Of a DNA stretch of 64,000 bases, positions 35,226 to 43,410 are shown piece by piece. A program made the translations under genes and the position numbers. Each line of letters starts with the position of its first letter. The stretch's first letter is position 1. Origin of the DNA: Desulfothermus sp964427155. Lineage in GTDB: Bacteria > Desulfobacterota > Desulfovibrionia > Desulfovibrionales > Desulfothermaceae. Under the pieces are notes generated by a model. It had not been told where the DNA came from. It searched no databases and worked only from the letters and a program-made list of their open reading frames with translations. The stretch is taken from contig CAYRSC010000024.1 in the NCBI GenBank assembly GCA_964427155.1, positions 301,997-365,996 on the forward strand. The letters run 5' to 3'.

Positions 35226-35909
35226 TCAATACCTCTCCCAAAACACCTTCCCCCTGGATTTTTTATACTTTCGCAGGAGGATATACACAGCACCTGCTCC
35301 CCCATGACGGGGCTGGGCAGTGGAGAAGGCCAACACCACCCTCTTTAAAGGGTCTCTGGTTATCCACTCCTTCATGTGCTCCCTCAATATACCTCGCCCC
35401 AAGGGAGAGTTCTTCCCCCTTCCAGGTATTACCAAAAGACACCTCTTTCCCGCAAAATAGTTCTCCCTGATAAATTCCACAAGGGCAAGGTAAGCAGTAT
35501 CACTGGTCATTCCATGAAGGTCCAGGTGTGCCTCAGGACTATAAGAACCCGCCTTTAATCTTCTAAATATACGGGGGTCCAGTCCCTTTACATTTCCCTG
35601 AATATACTCATCTGTAAACTCTATCTCAAACTCTATCTTTCCTTTTAGAAACCTCTCCATGTAGGGGTCAAGGCCTTGTCTCTGTCTGCTAGAGCCAGCC
35701 ACCTCATGTTTCAGGGGGACCACCTCTCTTCCACCCCTCTTCCCCCTAAGGGGAATCACCCCTTCCATGGCCTGACGGAACAATTCCTCGTCAGAGGGCG
35801 GCCCTTTCTCCTCCTTTTTAGGGGAAGAATTAAGGGTGTTACTCCTGGGGGGAGGTATTCTCCTGCTCCCCATCCTCTTCCTGATCTCCTTTAGGTCCTT
35901 TAATATCAT
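35226..35909 (-). CDS. Smr-domain protein
   Basis: A 227-residue protein ending in a Smr domain, the small MutS-related nuclease or nucleic-acid-binding fold. LDLHGMTSDTA (about 129-139), LVIPGRGKNSPLGRGILRE and AQPRHGGAGAVYILLRK are the three family motifs. The N-terminal ~120 residues are charged and probably disordered except for the DPYMERFLKGKIEFEI linker found in related proteins. Such stand-alone Smr proteins (YdaL-like) may be endonucleases; the role in this organism is unknown. Confidence 0.88.
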   Translation of the reverse strand: MILKDLKEIRKRMGSRRIPPPRSNTLNSSPKKEEKGPPSDEELFRQAMEGVIPLRGKRGGREVVPLKHEVAGSSRQRQGLDPYMERFLKGKIEFEIEFTDEYIQGNVKGLDPRIFRRLKAGSYSPEAHLDLHGMTSDTAYLALVEFIRENYFAGKRCLLVIPGRGKNSPLGRGILREHMKEWITRDPLKRVVLAFSTAQPRHGGAGAVYILLRKYKKSRGKVFWERY

Positions 35910-36023
35910 TTTGACACCAACTTAAACATATATTATCACCCGGTTAAGATAGCGTAGCTATAGGGCCTAGTTTTAGCCAAAAAAGACATCCTTGTAAAAT
36001 ACTACTTTCAGGAGCTAATGCAC

Positions 36024-36986
36024 ATGGAGACCACCAAGGAATACAAAGGAAACATCCTCCTCATATCCCCAGAGGAGGAGATACTAAACACCATGAAACA
36101 GGGCCTTGCTCCAGTGGGATTAACCCCGGTACTGGCACGGGGACATCTTCACGGCCTTGCCCTGCTGGATGAGATAAGGTTTGAAATCATAGTTGCAACT
36201 GTCCAAGAGACAGACATTGACGGTCTTGAGTTTACCAAATTGGTCAGGGATCGGGAAAAAAAGGACTTCTATCCTGAAAACTATATTGTGTTATTTGGAC
36301 GGGAGGCACACAGAGAGGCAATCATATCTTCTCCTCAGGAAATAGACGATTTCCTGATATATCCATTCCATGAGTCAGAGTTTATCTGGAGGATAAAAAG
36401 GGGCATGAGGATAAAAGAAAAGATAAAAAGACTTGAGGAAAAACTCATATATGACCCCTTTTCTGAAACCCTTACTGCAGAAGGATTTTTATTGTCACTT
36501 AAAAACGAGATAAACAGAAGTCTTAGACACAGGGGATACTTTTCTATCCTCACCATACGTTTAAAATATAGTGACCTCATGGTGCTAAACTTTGGGCAGG
36601 ATTGGAAATTGTGGCTGGAAAAGACCTTCATCTCACACATAAAAAAACGCCTTAGGAATTATGACAAACTGGGAAGATTCAGGGATAATATATACCTCCT
36701 TCTTGCCCCTGACACAGATTATAGGGGCCTTGAGGGTCTTGATAAAAGACTGAGAAAGGAATACTCTCTCTTTTTTCAAGAGGTTGAAGAGATGGGACTG
36801 GGCACTGAGGTAAAGGTGATACACTGTGGTATATGTGTGGAAATGGATATGGATATCTCCTTTAGGGGGGATGCCTATGAGCAGTTATATAAGTGGATAG
36901 AGAAACACGTGCAGGGAGAATGTGAAGAGGACTATCTATTTAAGGGTGTATTAACTGAAGAAGGGCTTGAATATTCTCTGGAGTGA
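36024..36986 (+). CDS. Receiver-like plus degenerate GGDEF-like protein
   Basis: About 320 residues. The first ~125 match a response-regulator receiver fold (NILLISPEEEILNTM; IIVATVQETDIDGLEF), but the residue aligned with the phospho-Asp is Thr. Residues ~150-270 follow a GGDEF pattern (YDPFSETLTAEGFLLSLKNE, then NYDKLGRFRDNIYLLLAP), but the GGDEF signature itself is lost (FRDNI), so diguanylate cyclase activity is unlikely. It may be a phosphorylation-independent binding protein. AGGAG supports ATG 36024 (9 bases); ATG 36018 is only 3 bases from it. rsmD follows directly. Confidence 0.65.
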   Translation: METTKEYKGNILLISPEEEILNTMKQGLAPVGLTPVLARGHLHGLALLDEIRFEIIVATVQETDIDGLEFTKLVRDREKKDFYPENYIVLFGREAHREAIISSPQEIDDFLIYPFHESEFIWRIKRGMRIKEKIKRLEEKLIYDPFSETLTAEGFLLSLKNEINRSLRHRGYFSILTIRLKYSDLMVLNFGQDWKLWLEKTFISHIKKRLRNYDKLGRFRDNIYLLLAPDTDYRGLEGLDKRLRKEYSLFFQEVEEMGLGTEVKVIHCGICVEMDMDISFRGDAYEQLYKWIEKHVQGECEEDYLFKGVLTEEGLEYSLE

Positions 36987-36997
36987 GATTGGAGAAG

Positions 36998-37570
36998 ATG
37001 AGGATCATTAGCGGAGAGTTAAAGGGAAGGCGCATCAAGACCCTAACAATGCCCATTCCAGGATACCGTCCCGCAACCTTTAAGATACGACAGGCCCTTT
37101 TCTCCATCCTCACCTCAATGGGGGTAGAATGGGAGGGATGTAGGGTCCTGGACCTGTTTGCGGGCAGTGGAAGTCTGGGGATGGAATCTCTGAGCAGAGG
37201 GGCCCAAGAGGTATGGTTTGTGGAAAACCATCCTAAACTTACCAGGCTCCTAAGAGAAAACCTCATAAGGTTTAATATAGAGGGGTATAGATACAAAATT
37301 ATTCAAAGAGATGTTATCCAGGTGATAAAGAGGACCTGTCCCTCTAGATTTCATCTCTGTTTCATAGATCCACCTTATGGTAAGAACAGGGTGGTGCCCG
37401 TATTAAAAAAACTCCTGCAAAACAGGTGGATAATAAGGGGGGGGCTTGTGGTGGCAGAGGTGGAGGCAGACCATCCCCCTATCAAAGAGATGGAGGGGTT
37501 ACGGCCTGTGGATGAGAGAACCTATGGACAGACGAGGATACTCCTATGGATGGTAACAACAAAAAATTAG
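36998..37570 (+). CDS. rsmD: 16S rRNA (guanine966-N2)-methyltransferase
   Basis: A 190-residue SAM-dependent methyltransferase of the RsmD family. It begins MRIISGELKGRRI as most RsmD proteins do, which decides the start over an in-frame GTG at 36983. Motif I is VLDLFAGSGSLGMES and the catalytic CFIDPPYGK is motif IV. It methylates G966 of 16S rRNA. It overlaps coaD by 25 bases, the usual rsmD-coaD pairing. Confidence 0.95.
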   Translation: MRIISGELKGRRIKTLTMPIPGYRPATFKIRQALFSILTSMGVEWEGCRVLDLFAGSGSLGMESLSRGAQEVWFVENHPKLTRLLRENLIRFNIEGYRYKIIQRDVIQVIKRTCPSRFHLCFIDPPYGKNRVVPVLKKLLQNRWIIRGGLVVAEVEADHPPIKEMEGLRPVDERTYGQTRILLWMVTTKN

Positions 37571-38043
37571 CTATTTATCCAGGCACTTTTGACCCCTTAA
37601 CCAATGGCCACATCAGTATTGTAAGAAGGGCCCTGGACATATTTGATACGGTTATCCTGGCCATTGCAAAAGATACCCCCAAGTCTCCAGTATTTTCCTT
37701 GGAAGAGCGGGTGGAGATGGCCCAGAAGGTATTTTTAAATAAGCCCAGGGTCATTGTGGAATCTTTTAGTGGACTACTGGTGGACTATGTGAGGAAAAAA
37801 GGGGCAAAGGTGATCCTGCGAGGACTCAGGGCCATTTCAGACTTTGAATATGAATTTCAAATGGCACTCATGAATCGCAGATTGAACAGAGACGTACACA
37901 CCCTTTTTATGATGACCGACTATAAATGGCTCTTTACCAGTTCCTCCATAATCAAAGAGACAGTAAGTGCTGGCGGAGATGTCCAGGGGTTGGTCCCTGA
38001 GGTGGTATGGCTCAAGCTAAAAGAACGTTTCAATCTCAGATAA
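37546..38043 (+). CDS. coaD: Phosphopantetheine adenylyltransferase
   Basis: A 165-residue nucleotidyltransferase with YPGTFDPLTNGH at about 11-22 (the T/HXGH motif), VILRGLRAISDFEYEFQMA and the SSSIIKE motif. It makes dephospho-CoA from 4'-phosphopantetheine and ATP, the penultimate step to coenzyme A. It overlaps rsmD and is followed 1 base later by miaA. Confidence 0.97.
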   Translation: MDGNNKKLAIYPGTFDPLTNGHISIVRRALDIFDTVILAIAKDTPKSPVFSLEERVEMAQKVFLNKPRVIVESFSGLLVDYVRKKGAKVILRGLRAISDFEYEFQMALMNRRLNRDVHTLFMMTDYKWLFTSSSIIKETVSAGGDVQGLVPEVVWLKLKERFNLR

Positions 38044-38044
38044 G

Positions 38045-38956
38045 ATGAAGATATTATGTATAGTTGGGGCCACTGCTACAGGTAAGAGCAAACTGGGGAT
38101 ATACCTTGCCCAAAAATTCAAAGGGGAGATAGTAAATTTTGATTCAAGGCAGACATATCGGGACTTTCCTATAATAACGGCCCAACCAACCAAAGAAGAA
38201 AGGGCCCTGTGTCCTCACCACCTCTATGGTTTTCTAGAGGCACAGGAGAGGATAAATGCAGGAGAATTTGCAAACAGGGCCCACGAGTGTATAAAGGAAA
38301 TAGATGAAAGGGGGAACATCCCTATCCTCGTTGGAGGCACAGGCCTCTATCTAAGGGCAATACTCTACGGACTTGCCCAGATACCCCCGGTGGAGGATTC
38401 CATAAGGAAAAGGGTTATTGAGGAATATAAGAGGATGGGGGGAGAGAGAATGTGGCAAAGGCTGAAAGAGGTGGATCCTGAATATGCTCTAAAGATACAT
38501 CCCCGCGACAAACAACGAATTACCCGTGCCCTGGAGGTGTATGAGGCCACAGGAAGACCATTTTCGTGGTTTCACCACCACAGAGGGCCCATTGAGAGAA
38601 AATATCATCCCCTGAAGATAGGTATCCATACCACCCTTTCCTCTCTCACTCCCCGACTTGCCAGAAGGATAGACCAAATGGTGCGGGAGGGAGGCATTGA
38701 AGAAGTAAGAAGTATATGGGAAAAAGGGCTCTCTCACGATAGTTTTATATGGAGCGCTATTGGATGCCGGGAGGTGGTCTCATATCTGGAGGGGAAGATC
38801 TCCCTAGATGAAGCAAAGGAGAGATGGCTAAAAAATACCAGGAGATATGCCAAGAGACAGATAACCTGGTTTAAAGGAGAAAAGGACATTGTATGGATAC
38901 AGGAGGAAGATATTGAAGGGGCGAAAAAAAAGGTGGAGAGATTTCTGGAGGGATAG
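38045..38956 (+). CDS. miaA: tRNA dimethylallyltransferase
   Basis: A 303-residue MiaA with the P-loop GATATGKSK (8-16), catalytic Asp in VNFDSRQTYRDFP, VGGTGLYLRAILYGL and DKQRITRALEVYEATGRP. It adds the dimethylallyl group to A37 of tRNAs reading UNN codons, including the tRNA-Leu(UAA) in this window. It follows coaD by one base. Its 3' end overlaps the next, exported protein gene by 44 bases. Confidence 0.97.
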   Translation: MKILCIVGATATGKSKLGIYLAQKFKGEIVNFDSRQTYRDFPIITAQPTKEERALCPHHLYGFLEAQERINAGEFANRAHECIKEIDERGNIPILVGGTGLYLRAILYGLAQIPPVEDSIRKRVIEEYKRMGGERMWQRLKEVDPEYALKIHPRDKQRITRALEVYEATGRPFSWFHHHRGPIERKYHPLKIGIHTTLSSLTPRLARRIDQMVREGGIEEVRSIWEKGLSHDSFIWSAIGCREVVSYLEGKISLDEAKERWLKNTRRYAKRQITWFKGEKDIVWIQEEDIEGAKKKVERFLEG

Positions 38957-39848
38957 GTATTGCATCCTCTTCCTCCTCTTTCTCTCTGGAATTATTGTTT
39001 TGGCCCCCCTAAAAGTATTTGCGCAGGAGGGGGATTATCACTGGATAGAAAATACAGAATACGGCTGGATTGATTGGACCACCTATACTGTTTATAGCTC
39101 AATAAATGCCACTGAAGCCTTTCAGAGAAATGGGGAAACTCCCTATTGTCTCAAGGTAAAAAAACTCCAGTTGTTAAACCGTCTATTCAAGGAGATATCC
39201 TCAATCCCCCTTAAGAAAAAAGTGCCTCTCGGGAAAAAATGGAGTGATGATACCGCTGAATTTCTCTGGGGTCTAATCAACAATTCTCCAGGATTCTCCA
39301 TGATACACACCTCTGAAAACTCCACAACCATCAATATTAGGTTTCCCCTTGGCCCTAGATTCCTAAAAAAGGCCATCCCCCTGGCATCCTTCCTGAGACT
39401 GCAGCAGGAATCTCCCCCTTCTCCTGATGTAGGTTCAGTTACCAGAGAGGACTTTTTAAGGGGTTTTAGTGGGATTATAGTACAGGTATCCACCCCCTCC
39501 TTTGTCCCGGCGATACTTGTATATTTATATGATCAAGACGGAGATCTCCTCTATGGCCCTGCCAGCATTTCCTATACAAACTTCCTTAAAAACCACATGG
39601 CCCTTTTTCTCGCGGCCAATCAACCAGGGATGATCAGAAGACGGGTGGGGGACCACCCCCTTGTTATATCTGCCACTGACATATTTAAAGGAGATGTGCA
39701 CTCCCTTGTACTGGACAAAAACAACAGTTTCTACTTTCGCTTTAAGGGAATAATCCCCCTCCTTCAGGAGGGACGGATGATTATTATGAGAAAAACCCCT
39801 ATCTCCATCACCCCTACAGGGGTACAGGAATTTAATCTCAATAACTAA
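38913..39848 (+). CDS. Exported LPP20-like protein
   Basis: About 311 residues. I choose TTG 38913 because AGGAGG lies 6 bases before it; this gives a basic N-terminus (KGRKKRWRDFWRDRY) and a hydrophobic core ending at LKVFA, a classic signal peptide. The C-terminal half shows the pattern of LPP20-family exported proteins: GIIVQVSTPSFVPAILVYLY, DQDGDLLYGPA, and RVGDHPLVISATDIFKGD. There is no lipobox Cys, so it is likely soluble and periplasmic. LPP20-like proteins are surface or periplasmic proteins of mostly unknown role; some sit in flagellar clusters. It is followed by a second exported protein. Confidence 0.6.
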   Translation: MKGRKKRWRDFWRDRYCILFLLFLSGIIVLAPLKVFAQEGDYHWIENTEYGWIDWTTYTVYSSINATEAFQRNGETPYCLKVKKLQLLNRLFKEISSIPLKKKVPLGKKWSDDTAEFLWGLINNSPGFSMIHTSENSTTINIRFPLGPRFLKKAIPLASFLRLQQESPPSPDVGSVTREDFLRGFSGIIVQVSTPSFVPAILVYLYDQDGDLLYGPASISYTNFLKNHMALFLAANQPGMIRRRVGDHPLVISATDIFKGDVHSLVLDKNNSFYFRFKGIIPLLQEGRMIIMRKTPISITPTGVQEFNLNN

Positions 39849-39863
39849 GGGAGAATCTCCAGC

Positions 39864-40760
39864 ATGAAAAATCTAATCCTCTTCTTTATGACCCTGCTTT
39901 TATTGGCCCAATGCCAGGTGGCCTATGCCCGTTATTGCACCATAGTGGAATCCAATTGCACTGAGGCATCATTTGCATTCAATGCCACGTTACGCAAAAA
40001 CATCCTCACGAGGGCCATCTTAAAAGAAGCACTGTCCCTCCTTCCATACAATTTAAGTCCATTAAGGAGGGAAATGCTCTTATTTTTCCTGGAGACCCAT
40101 CCACTTAAATTCGTTCTCAGCTATAAGGAAAAGGAGTTTTCTCAGAAGGGAGCGCCCATGCTGGAGGTGGATGTGGCGGTGAATAAACAGGTGCTAAAAA
40201 AGGTGCTCAAGGCCATTGGGGTATATTTTGAGAGGAAAAGCCTATTCTTTTCTCTAAGCACTAAAGGACTAGACGAGAAGGACCATATGGAACTGTTCAA
40301 CCTGGAGACCCTCTCCAATATGGTGGAAGACCCCCAGGAAAAGGGACTCCATATGGAAGTTACCAAAGTAGGAAGGGCCTATAGTGGCTCCCTCTCCTTT
40401 GGAAAAAAACTATGGTCCGATACCACTCCCTCCCTCTCCCTGTTGTGGCAACATCTGTGGGGAAAATACTTTTCTCTCCCAGAGATAAAGAGGAAATACT
40501 ATACCATCATCCAGGTCTGTGCCCACGGATGGCTCACAGTAGCTGGACTGAAATTCTTTGAAAAAGACCTATGCCGGCATATAGAAATCCTAGATGAGGT
40601 AGAGATGGAATCATTGGATATGAAGGAAGATATAGGGGGGAGATGGAAGATCTATACCCTGAGGCCCTCTGCCCTTATCTCCTTTTTGACCAATTACTTT
40701 TTAAAGCGGGAGATGGAGTTTCAGCTCACCACCCTCTCCTCTCCCTCCACAAACCCATAA
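39864..40760 (+). CDS. Exported protein of unknown function
   Basis: A 298-residue protein with a cleavable-looking signal peptide (KNLILFFMTLLLLAQCQVAYA). The mature part has four Cys residues, including a pair in YCTIVESNC just after the cleavage site, which could form a disulfide. A DVAVNKQVLKKVLKAIGVYF stretch resembles secretin-short or LPP20/FlgT-type beta-alpha modules, but not convincingly. It starts 15 bases after the LPP20-like gene and is likely co-transcribed with it. I do not recognise the family. Confidence 0.55.
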   Translation: MKNLILFFMTLLLLAQCQVAYARYCTIVESNCTEASFAFNATLRKNILTRAILKEALSLLPYNLSPLRREMLLFFLETHPLKFVLSYKEKEFSQKGAPMLEVDVAVNKQVLKKVLKAIGVYFERKSLFFSLSTKGLDEKDHMELFNLETLSNMVEDPQEKGLHMEVTKVGRAYSGSLSFGKKLWSDTTPSLSLLWQHLWGKYFSLPEIKRKYYTIIQVCAHGWLTVAGLKFFEKDLCRHIEILDEVEMESLDMKEDIGGRWKIYTLRPSALISFLTNYFLKREMEFQLTTLSSPSTNP

Positions 40761-40806
40761 AGGAGAGGAGGGCAGAGCCCATGGGACAAACATGGTTGAA
40801 GACACC

Positions 40807-41016
40807 TTACTTGTCTTCAGAAGAAGGCTTTTCTTGTGAGGAGATGCCGTTATGGCGGGCAGTTATGTCAATCTCCTCAGGCTCACTGGTGGCCTTTTTG
40901 AAATTTCTTATGGCCTTTCCAAGGCCAGAGCCGATCTCTGGGAGTTTATTGGCCCCAAAGATGATAAGGGCAATGAGCAATAAGACCAGTAGTTCTGGAA
41001 GACCTATTCCAAACAT
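40807..41016 (-). CDS. tatA: Twin-arginine translocase subunit TatA
   Basis: A 69-residue TatA/TatE protein: FGIGLPELLVLLLIALIIFGANKLPEIG forms the transmembrane helix and hinge, followed by the amphipathic GLGKAIRNFKKA and a short acidic tail. I set the start at ATG 41016, with GGAGGG upstream; longer in-frame versions do not fit the family. It forms the pore of the Tat pathway for folded proteins. No tatB/tatC is present in the window, so they lie elsewhere. Confidence 0.95.
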   Translation of the reverse strand: MFGIGLPELLVLLLIALIIFGANKLPEIGSGLGKAIRNFKKATSEPEEIDITARHNGISSQEKPSSEDK

Positions 41017-41126
41017 GACGATCCCTCCTTTTAATTTGCCTTTAACAGGAAGTGAGGATATTACTTCTTGTCTTGTAATGCAAGCCTTTAGTAGGGGATA
41101 ACCATGAGTAAAGATAGGAGAGATAA

Positions 41127-41888
41127 ATGATAAAGATATTTTTCCCCATTCTACACCCTTCTCTGGCAGGGGATGTGAAGGAGGATATCCTGTTTCTAAG
41201 CCCAATCAGGTCACAAGCAGGGGAGGAAACACACAGATTTTACATCCCCCCTGAGCTACCCCTTGATGAGAAACAAAGTCAAAAATATATAAGGCACCTT
41301 CTCCAATATGGAGAAATGTTCAAGACCCCAGGGGAGATCTCCCAGACCTTTCTCCTCCAACTCTATGGCTCGGACCCAGAGAGCCCTTCCCTTTTAAAGG
41401 CCAGCATAAAAAAAGGGAGAGACAACAGGAAGGTCCCCTCCACTTCTCCCTTTTTTATAGGCCAGCTCACCTTACTTCTCCAATGGGTACTGGAGGAGAA
41501 CTTTATTGAACTGGAATCTCTAAATAGGGAGATCCAACAGCAGATGGAGATGCTGCGACGCTCCCTGGGCGAGGAGAGGGAGGAAGATACCTTTCTTCCT
41601 CCCTCCCAGGACATAAAAGGGGAGCTATTCTATTTTCTCTCCTGGAAAAGGCTCCTCCCCTGGTTTTTCCTATTCACAAAAAAACATCAGGTCCTGGTGG
41701 TAAAACACCAGGAGATAGTGGATGAGTGGAGGGAGTATGGTATAAAGATAATGGAAAAGAAGGGAAAACACATTATACAGGAGAGGGGATGGAGACTCAT
41801 ACTCAAATCCTCTCCCATAGAGGGAATGAGGTGGTTAGACGAAGAAAGGGAAATTATTGTGGAGGCAGAAGGAGAAAACCCAAAATGA
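41127..41888 (+). CDS. Conserved-looking hypothetical protein
   Basis: A 253-residue protein I do not recognise. There is no signal peptide. The middle (about 128-155) is a helix rich in Leu/Glu/Gln that could be a coiled coil (ELESLNREIQQQMEMLRRSL), and the C-terminus is basic and aromatic. AGGAGAG precedes the ATG. Its stop overlaps the HAD phosphatase start as ATGA, so the two are probably translated together. It may serve the phosphatase or be unrelated. Confidence 0.5.
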   Translation: MIKIFFPILHPSLAGDVKEDILFLSPIRSQAGEETHRFYIPPELPLDEKQSQKYIRHLLQYGEMFKTPGEISQTFLLQLYGSDPESPSLLKASIKKGRDNRKVPSTSPFFIGQLTLLLQWVLEENFIELESLNREIQQQMEMLRRSLGEEREEDTFLPPSQDIKGELFYFLSWKRLLPWFFLFTKKHQVLVVKHQEIVDEWREYGIKIMEKKGKHIIQERGWRLILKSSPIEGMRWLDEEREIIVEAEGENPK

Positions 41889-42523
41889 CATACCCTGAAA
41901 TAGCAAAGGTCCTAAACAAAAAAAGGGGGATCATCTTTGACTGTGATGGGGTCATCATAGATTCCCGAGATGCCAATATAAGGTTTTATAACCTTATCCT
42001 GGAAAGATTAGGGATGGCTCCCATGGGAAAGGAGGCAGAAGAATATGTACATTCTCATACAGTTTTTGAATCTATAAGATATATTGTCCCAGATCAAATA
42101 TATCAAAAGGCAATTGAAATTGGTAAAGCCATATCTTATAAAGAAGTAATACCTTATATTAAATTACAGAAAGGTATTAAAGGTGTATTAGAAAAATTTA
42201 TAAAAAATGACAAGAAATGTGCTATAAATACAAATCGTACCTCAACTATGCCACTTATACTTTCTACTTTCTCTTTAGAAAATTTTTTTGATCCAGTAGT
42301 GACTGCAGAAGTAGTAAATAATCCAAAGCCACATCCTGAAAGTATATTTTATATTTTAAATAGATGGAATTTATCTCCTGAAGATGTAATATTTATTGGA
42401 GATTCTAAAGTTGATGAACAAACTGCACATAATGCTTCAATTGACTTTATATCTTATAAAAATGAAAACTTATCAGGTATTTTTAATATAACTAGTTTTG
42501 AAGAATTAAAAAAATATCTATAA
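41885..42523 (+). CDS. HAD-superfamily phosphatase, phosphoglycolate phosphatase-like
   Basis: A 212-residue HAD hydrolase: FDCDGVIIDS with the nucleophile Asp19 and Asp21, INTNRTS as motif II, the KPHPE Lys motif, and IFIGDSKVDEQTA as motif IV. A helical cap at about 30-90 places it with the PGP/CbbY-type subfamily. Start ATG 41885 is supported by AAGGAG and by ATGA coupling to the previous gene. The DNA changes abruptly to very AT-rich near base 42050 and stays so into yggT. Substrate not predictable. Confidence 0.85.
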   Translation: MTYPEIAKVLNKKRGIIFDCDGVIIDSRDANIRFYNLILERLGMAPMGKEAEEYVHSHTVFESIRYIVPDQIYQKAIEIGKAISYKEVIPYIKLQKGIKGVLEKFIKNDKKCAINTNRTSTMPLILSTFSLENFFDPVVTAEVVNNPKPHPESIFYILNRWNLSPEDVIFIGDSKVDEQTAHNASIDFISYKNENLSGIFNITSFEELKKYL

Positions 42524-42537
42524 ATAGAGGAGGTGTT

Positions 42538-42840
42538 ATGTTTGTATTAGGAAATTTGCTAAGGGCACTGGCATTTGTAGTAGATAGTGTTTTAACTATA
42601 TATTTCTGGATAGTAATAATATCAGCCATACTTTCCTGGGTACGTCCTGATCCCTATAATCCAATTGTTAGGTTCATCTATTCTATTACTGAACCAGTAT
42701 TTTATCGCATCCGAAAATGGATACCATTTGTATTTATTGGAGGGTTGGACCTCTCCCCTATTGTGGTGATCCTGGTGATAGAATTTTTGAAAATTTTTCT
42801 GGTCCAGACTTTATATCAACTGAGTTTTTATCTATCATAA
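42538..42840 (+). CDS. YggT-family membrane protein
   Basis: A 100-residue integral membrane protein with the YggT signature ILSWVRPDPYNPIVRFIYSITEPV and two or three hydrophobic helices. AGAGGAGG precedes the ATG. YggT proteins sit near cell-division and osmotic genes in many bacteria; here a DUF167 gene follows after 6 bases, a conserved pairing. The first half of the gene is in the AT-rich patch that began in the HAD gene. Confidence 0.9.
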   Translation: MFVLGNLLRALAFVVDSVLTIYFWIVIISAILSWVRPDPYNPIVRFIYSITEPVFYRIRKWIPFVFIGGLDLSPIVVILVIEFLKIFLVQTLYQLSFYLS

Positions 42841-42846
42841 TGTGCC

Positions 42847-43146
42847 ATGTGGGAATTCCTTAAAAGGTCGTCTTCGGGCTCATGGCAACTAAAGGTATGG
42901 GTACAGCCAGGGGCAAAGAGGGATTCAGTGGAGGGCATCTATCAGGGATGTCTGAAGGTAAAGATAAGGTCCCCTGCAGTGGATAATAAAGCAAATAAGG
43001 CCCTTATCCTCTTTCTATCACGTATCCTGGGGGTGAAGAAGGGAAATATTCAAATTGTCAGTGGACAAAAAAACAGGAAAAAGGTATTGATTATTACCAT
43101 GGTGGAAGATTTAGACCTAAAAGATGCCCTGAAAAAATATATCTGA
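42847..43146 (+). CDS. DUF167 (YggU) family protein
   Basis: A 99-residue DUF167 protein: LKVWVQPGAKRDSVEG, VKIRSPAVDNKANKALI and VSGQKNRKKV are the family signatures. No ribosome site lies before ATG 42847, so it probably relies on coupling to yggT, which ends 6 bases earlier. Function not established. Confidence 0.92.
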   Translation: MWEFLKRSSSGSWQLKVWVQPGAKRDSVEGIYQGCLKVKIRSPAVDNKANKALILFLSRILGVKKGNIQIVSGQKNRKKVLIITMVEDLDLKDALKKYI

Positions 43147-43169
43147 ATTTTATAAGAGGAGGCAAATAT

Positions 43170-43409
43170 ATGGAGCAATATGAGCTGGAGTTAATTGCCA
43201 AGTATGGGGAGAAGGATGAGGAGTTAAAAAAACTCTGGGAACAACACCTGGAATATGAAAGACAGGTGGAAAAATTGGAGAACAAACCTTATCTTACCCC
43301 CCAGGATGACCTTGAGTTAAAGCGAATAAAGAAACTAAAATTGGCGGGCAAGACAAAGATTCAGAGAATACTGGAGAAATATAGAAAACTGGAGAAGGGG
43401 GAAGAGTAA
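43170..43409 (+). CDS. DUF465 (YdcH-like) small coiled-coil protein
   Basis: A 79-residue, highly charged helical protein in the DUF465 style: two helices with heptad-like Leu/Lys repeats (LWEQHLEYERQVEKLENKPYLTPQDDLELKRIKKLKL region). AGGAGG stands 7 bases before the ATG. One base after its stop begins ilvB. Function unknown. Confidence 0.8.
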   Translation: MEQYELELIAKYGEKDEELKKLWEQHLEYERQVEKLENKPYLTPQDDLELKRIKKLKLAGKTKIQRILEKYRKLEKGEE

Positions 43410-43410
43410 A

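Noticed and set aside
40643..41101. 152-codon plus-strand frame
   Set aside because: It is antisense to tatA and overlaps the end of the exported protein gene; the composition is that of a shadow frame.
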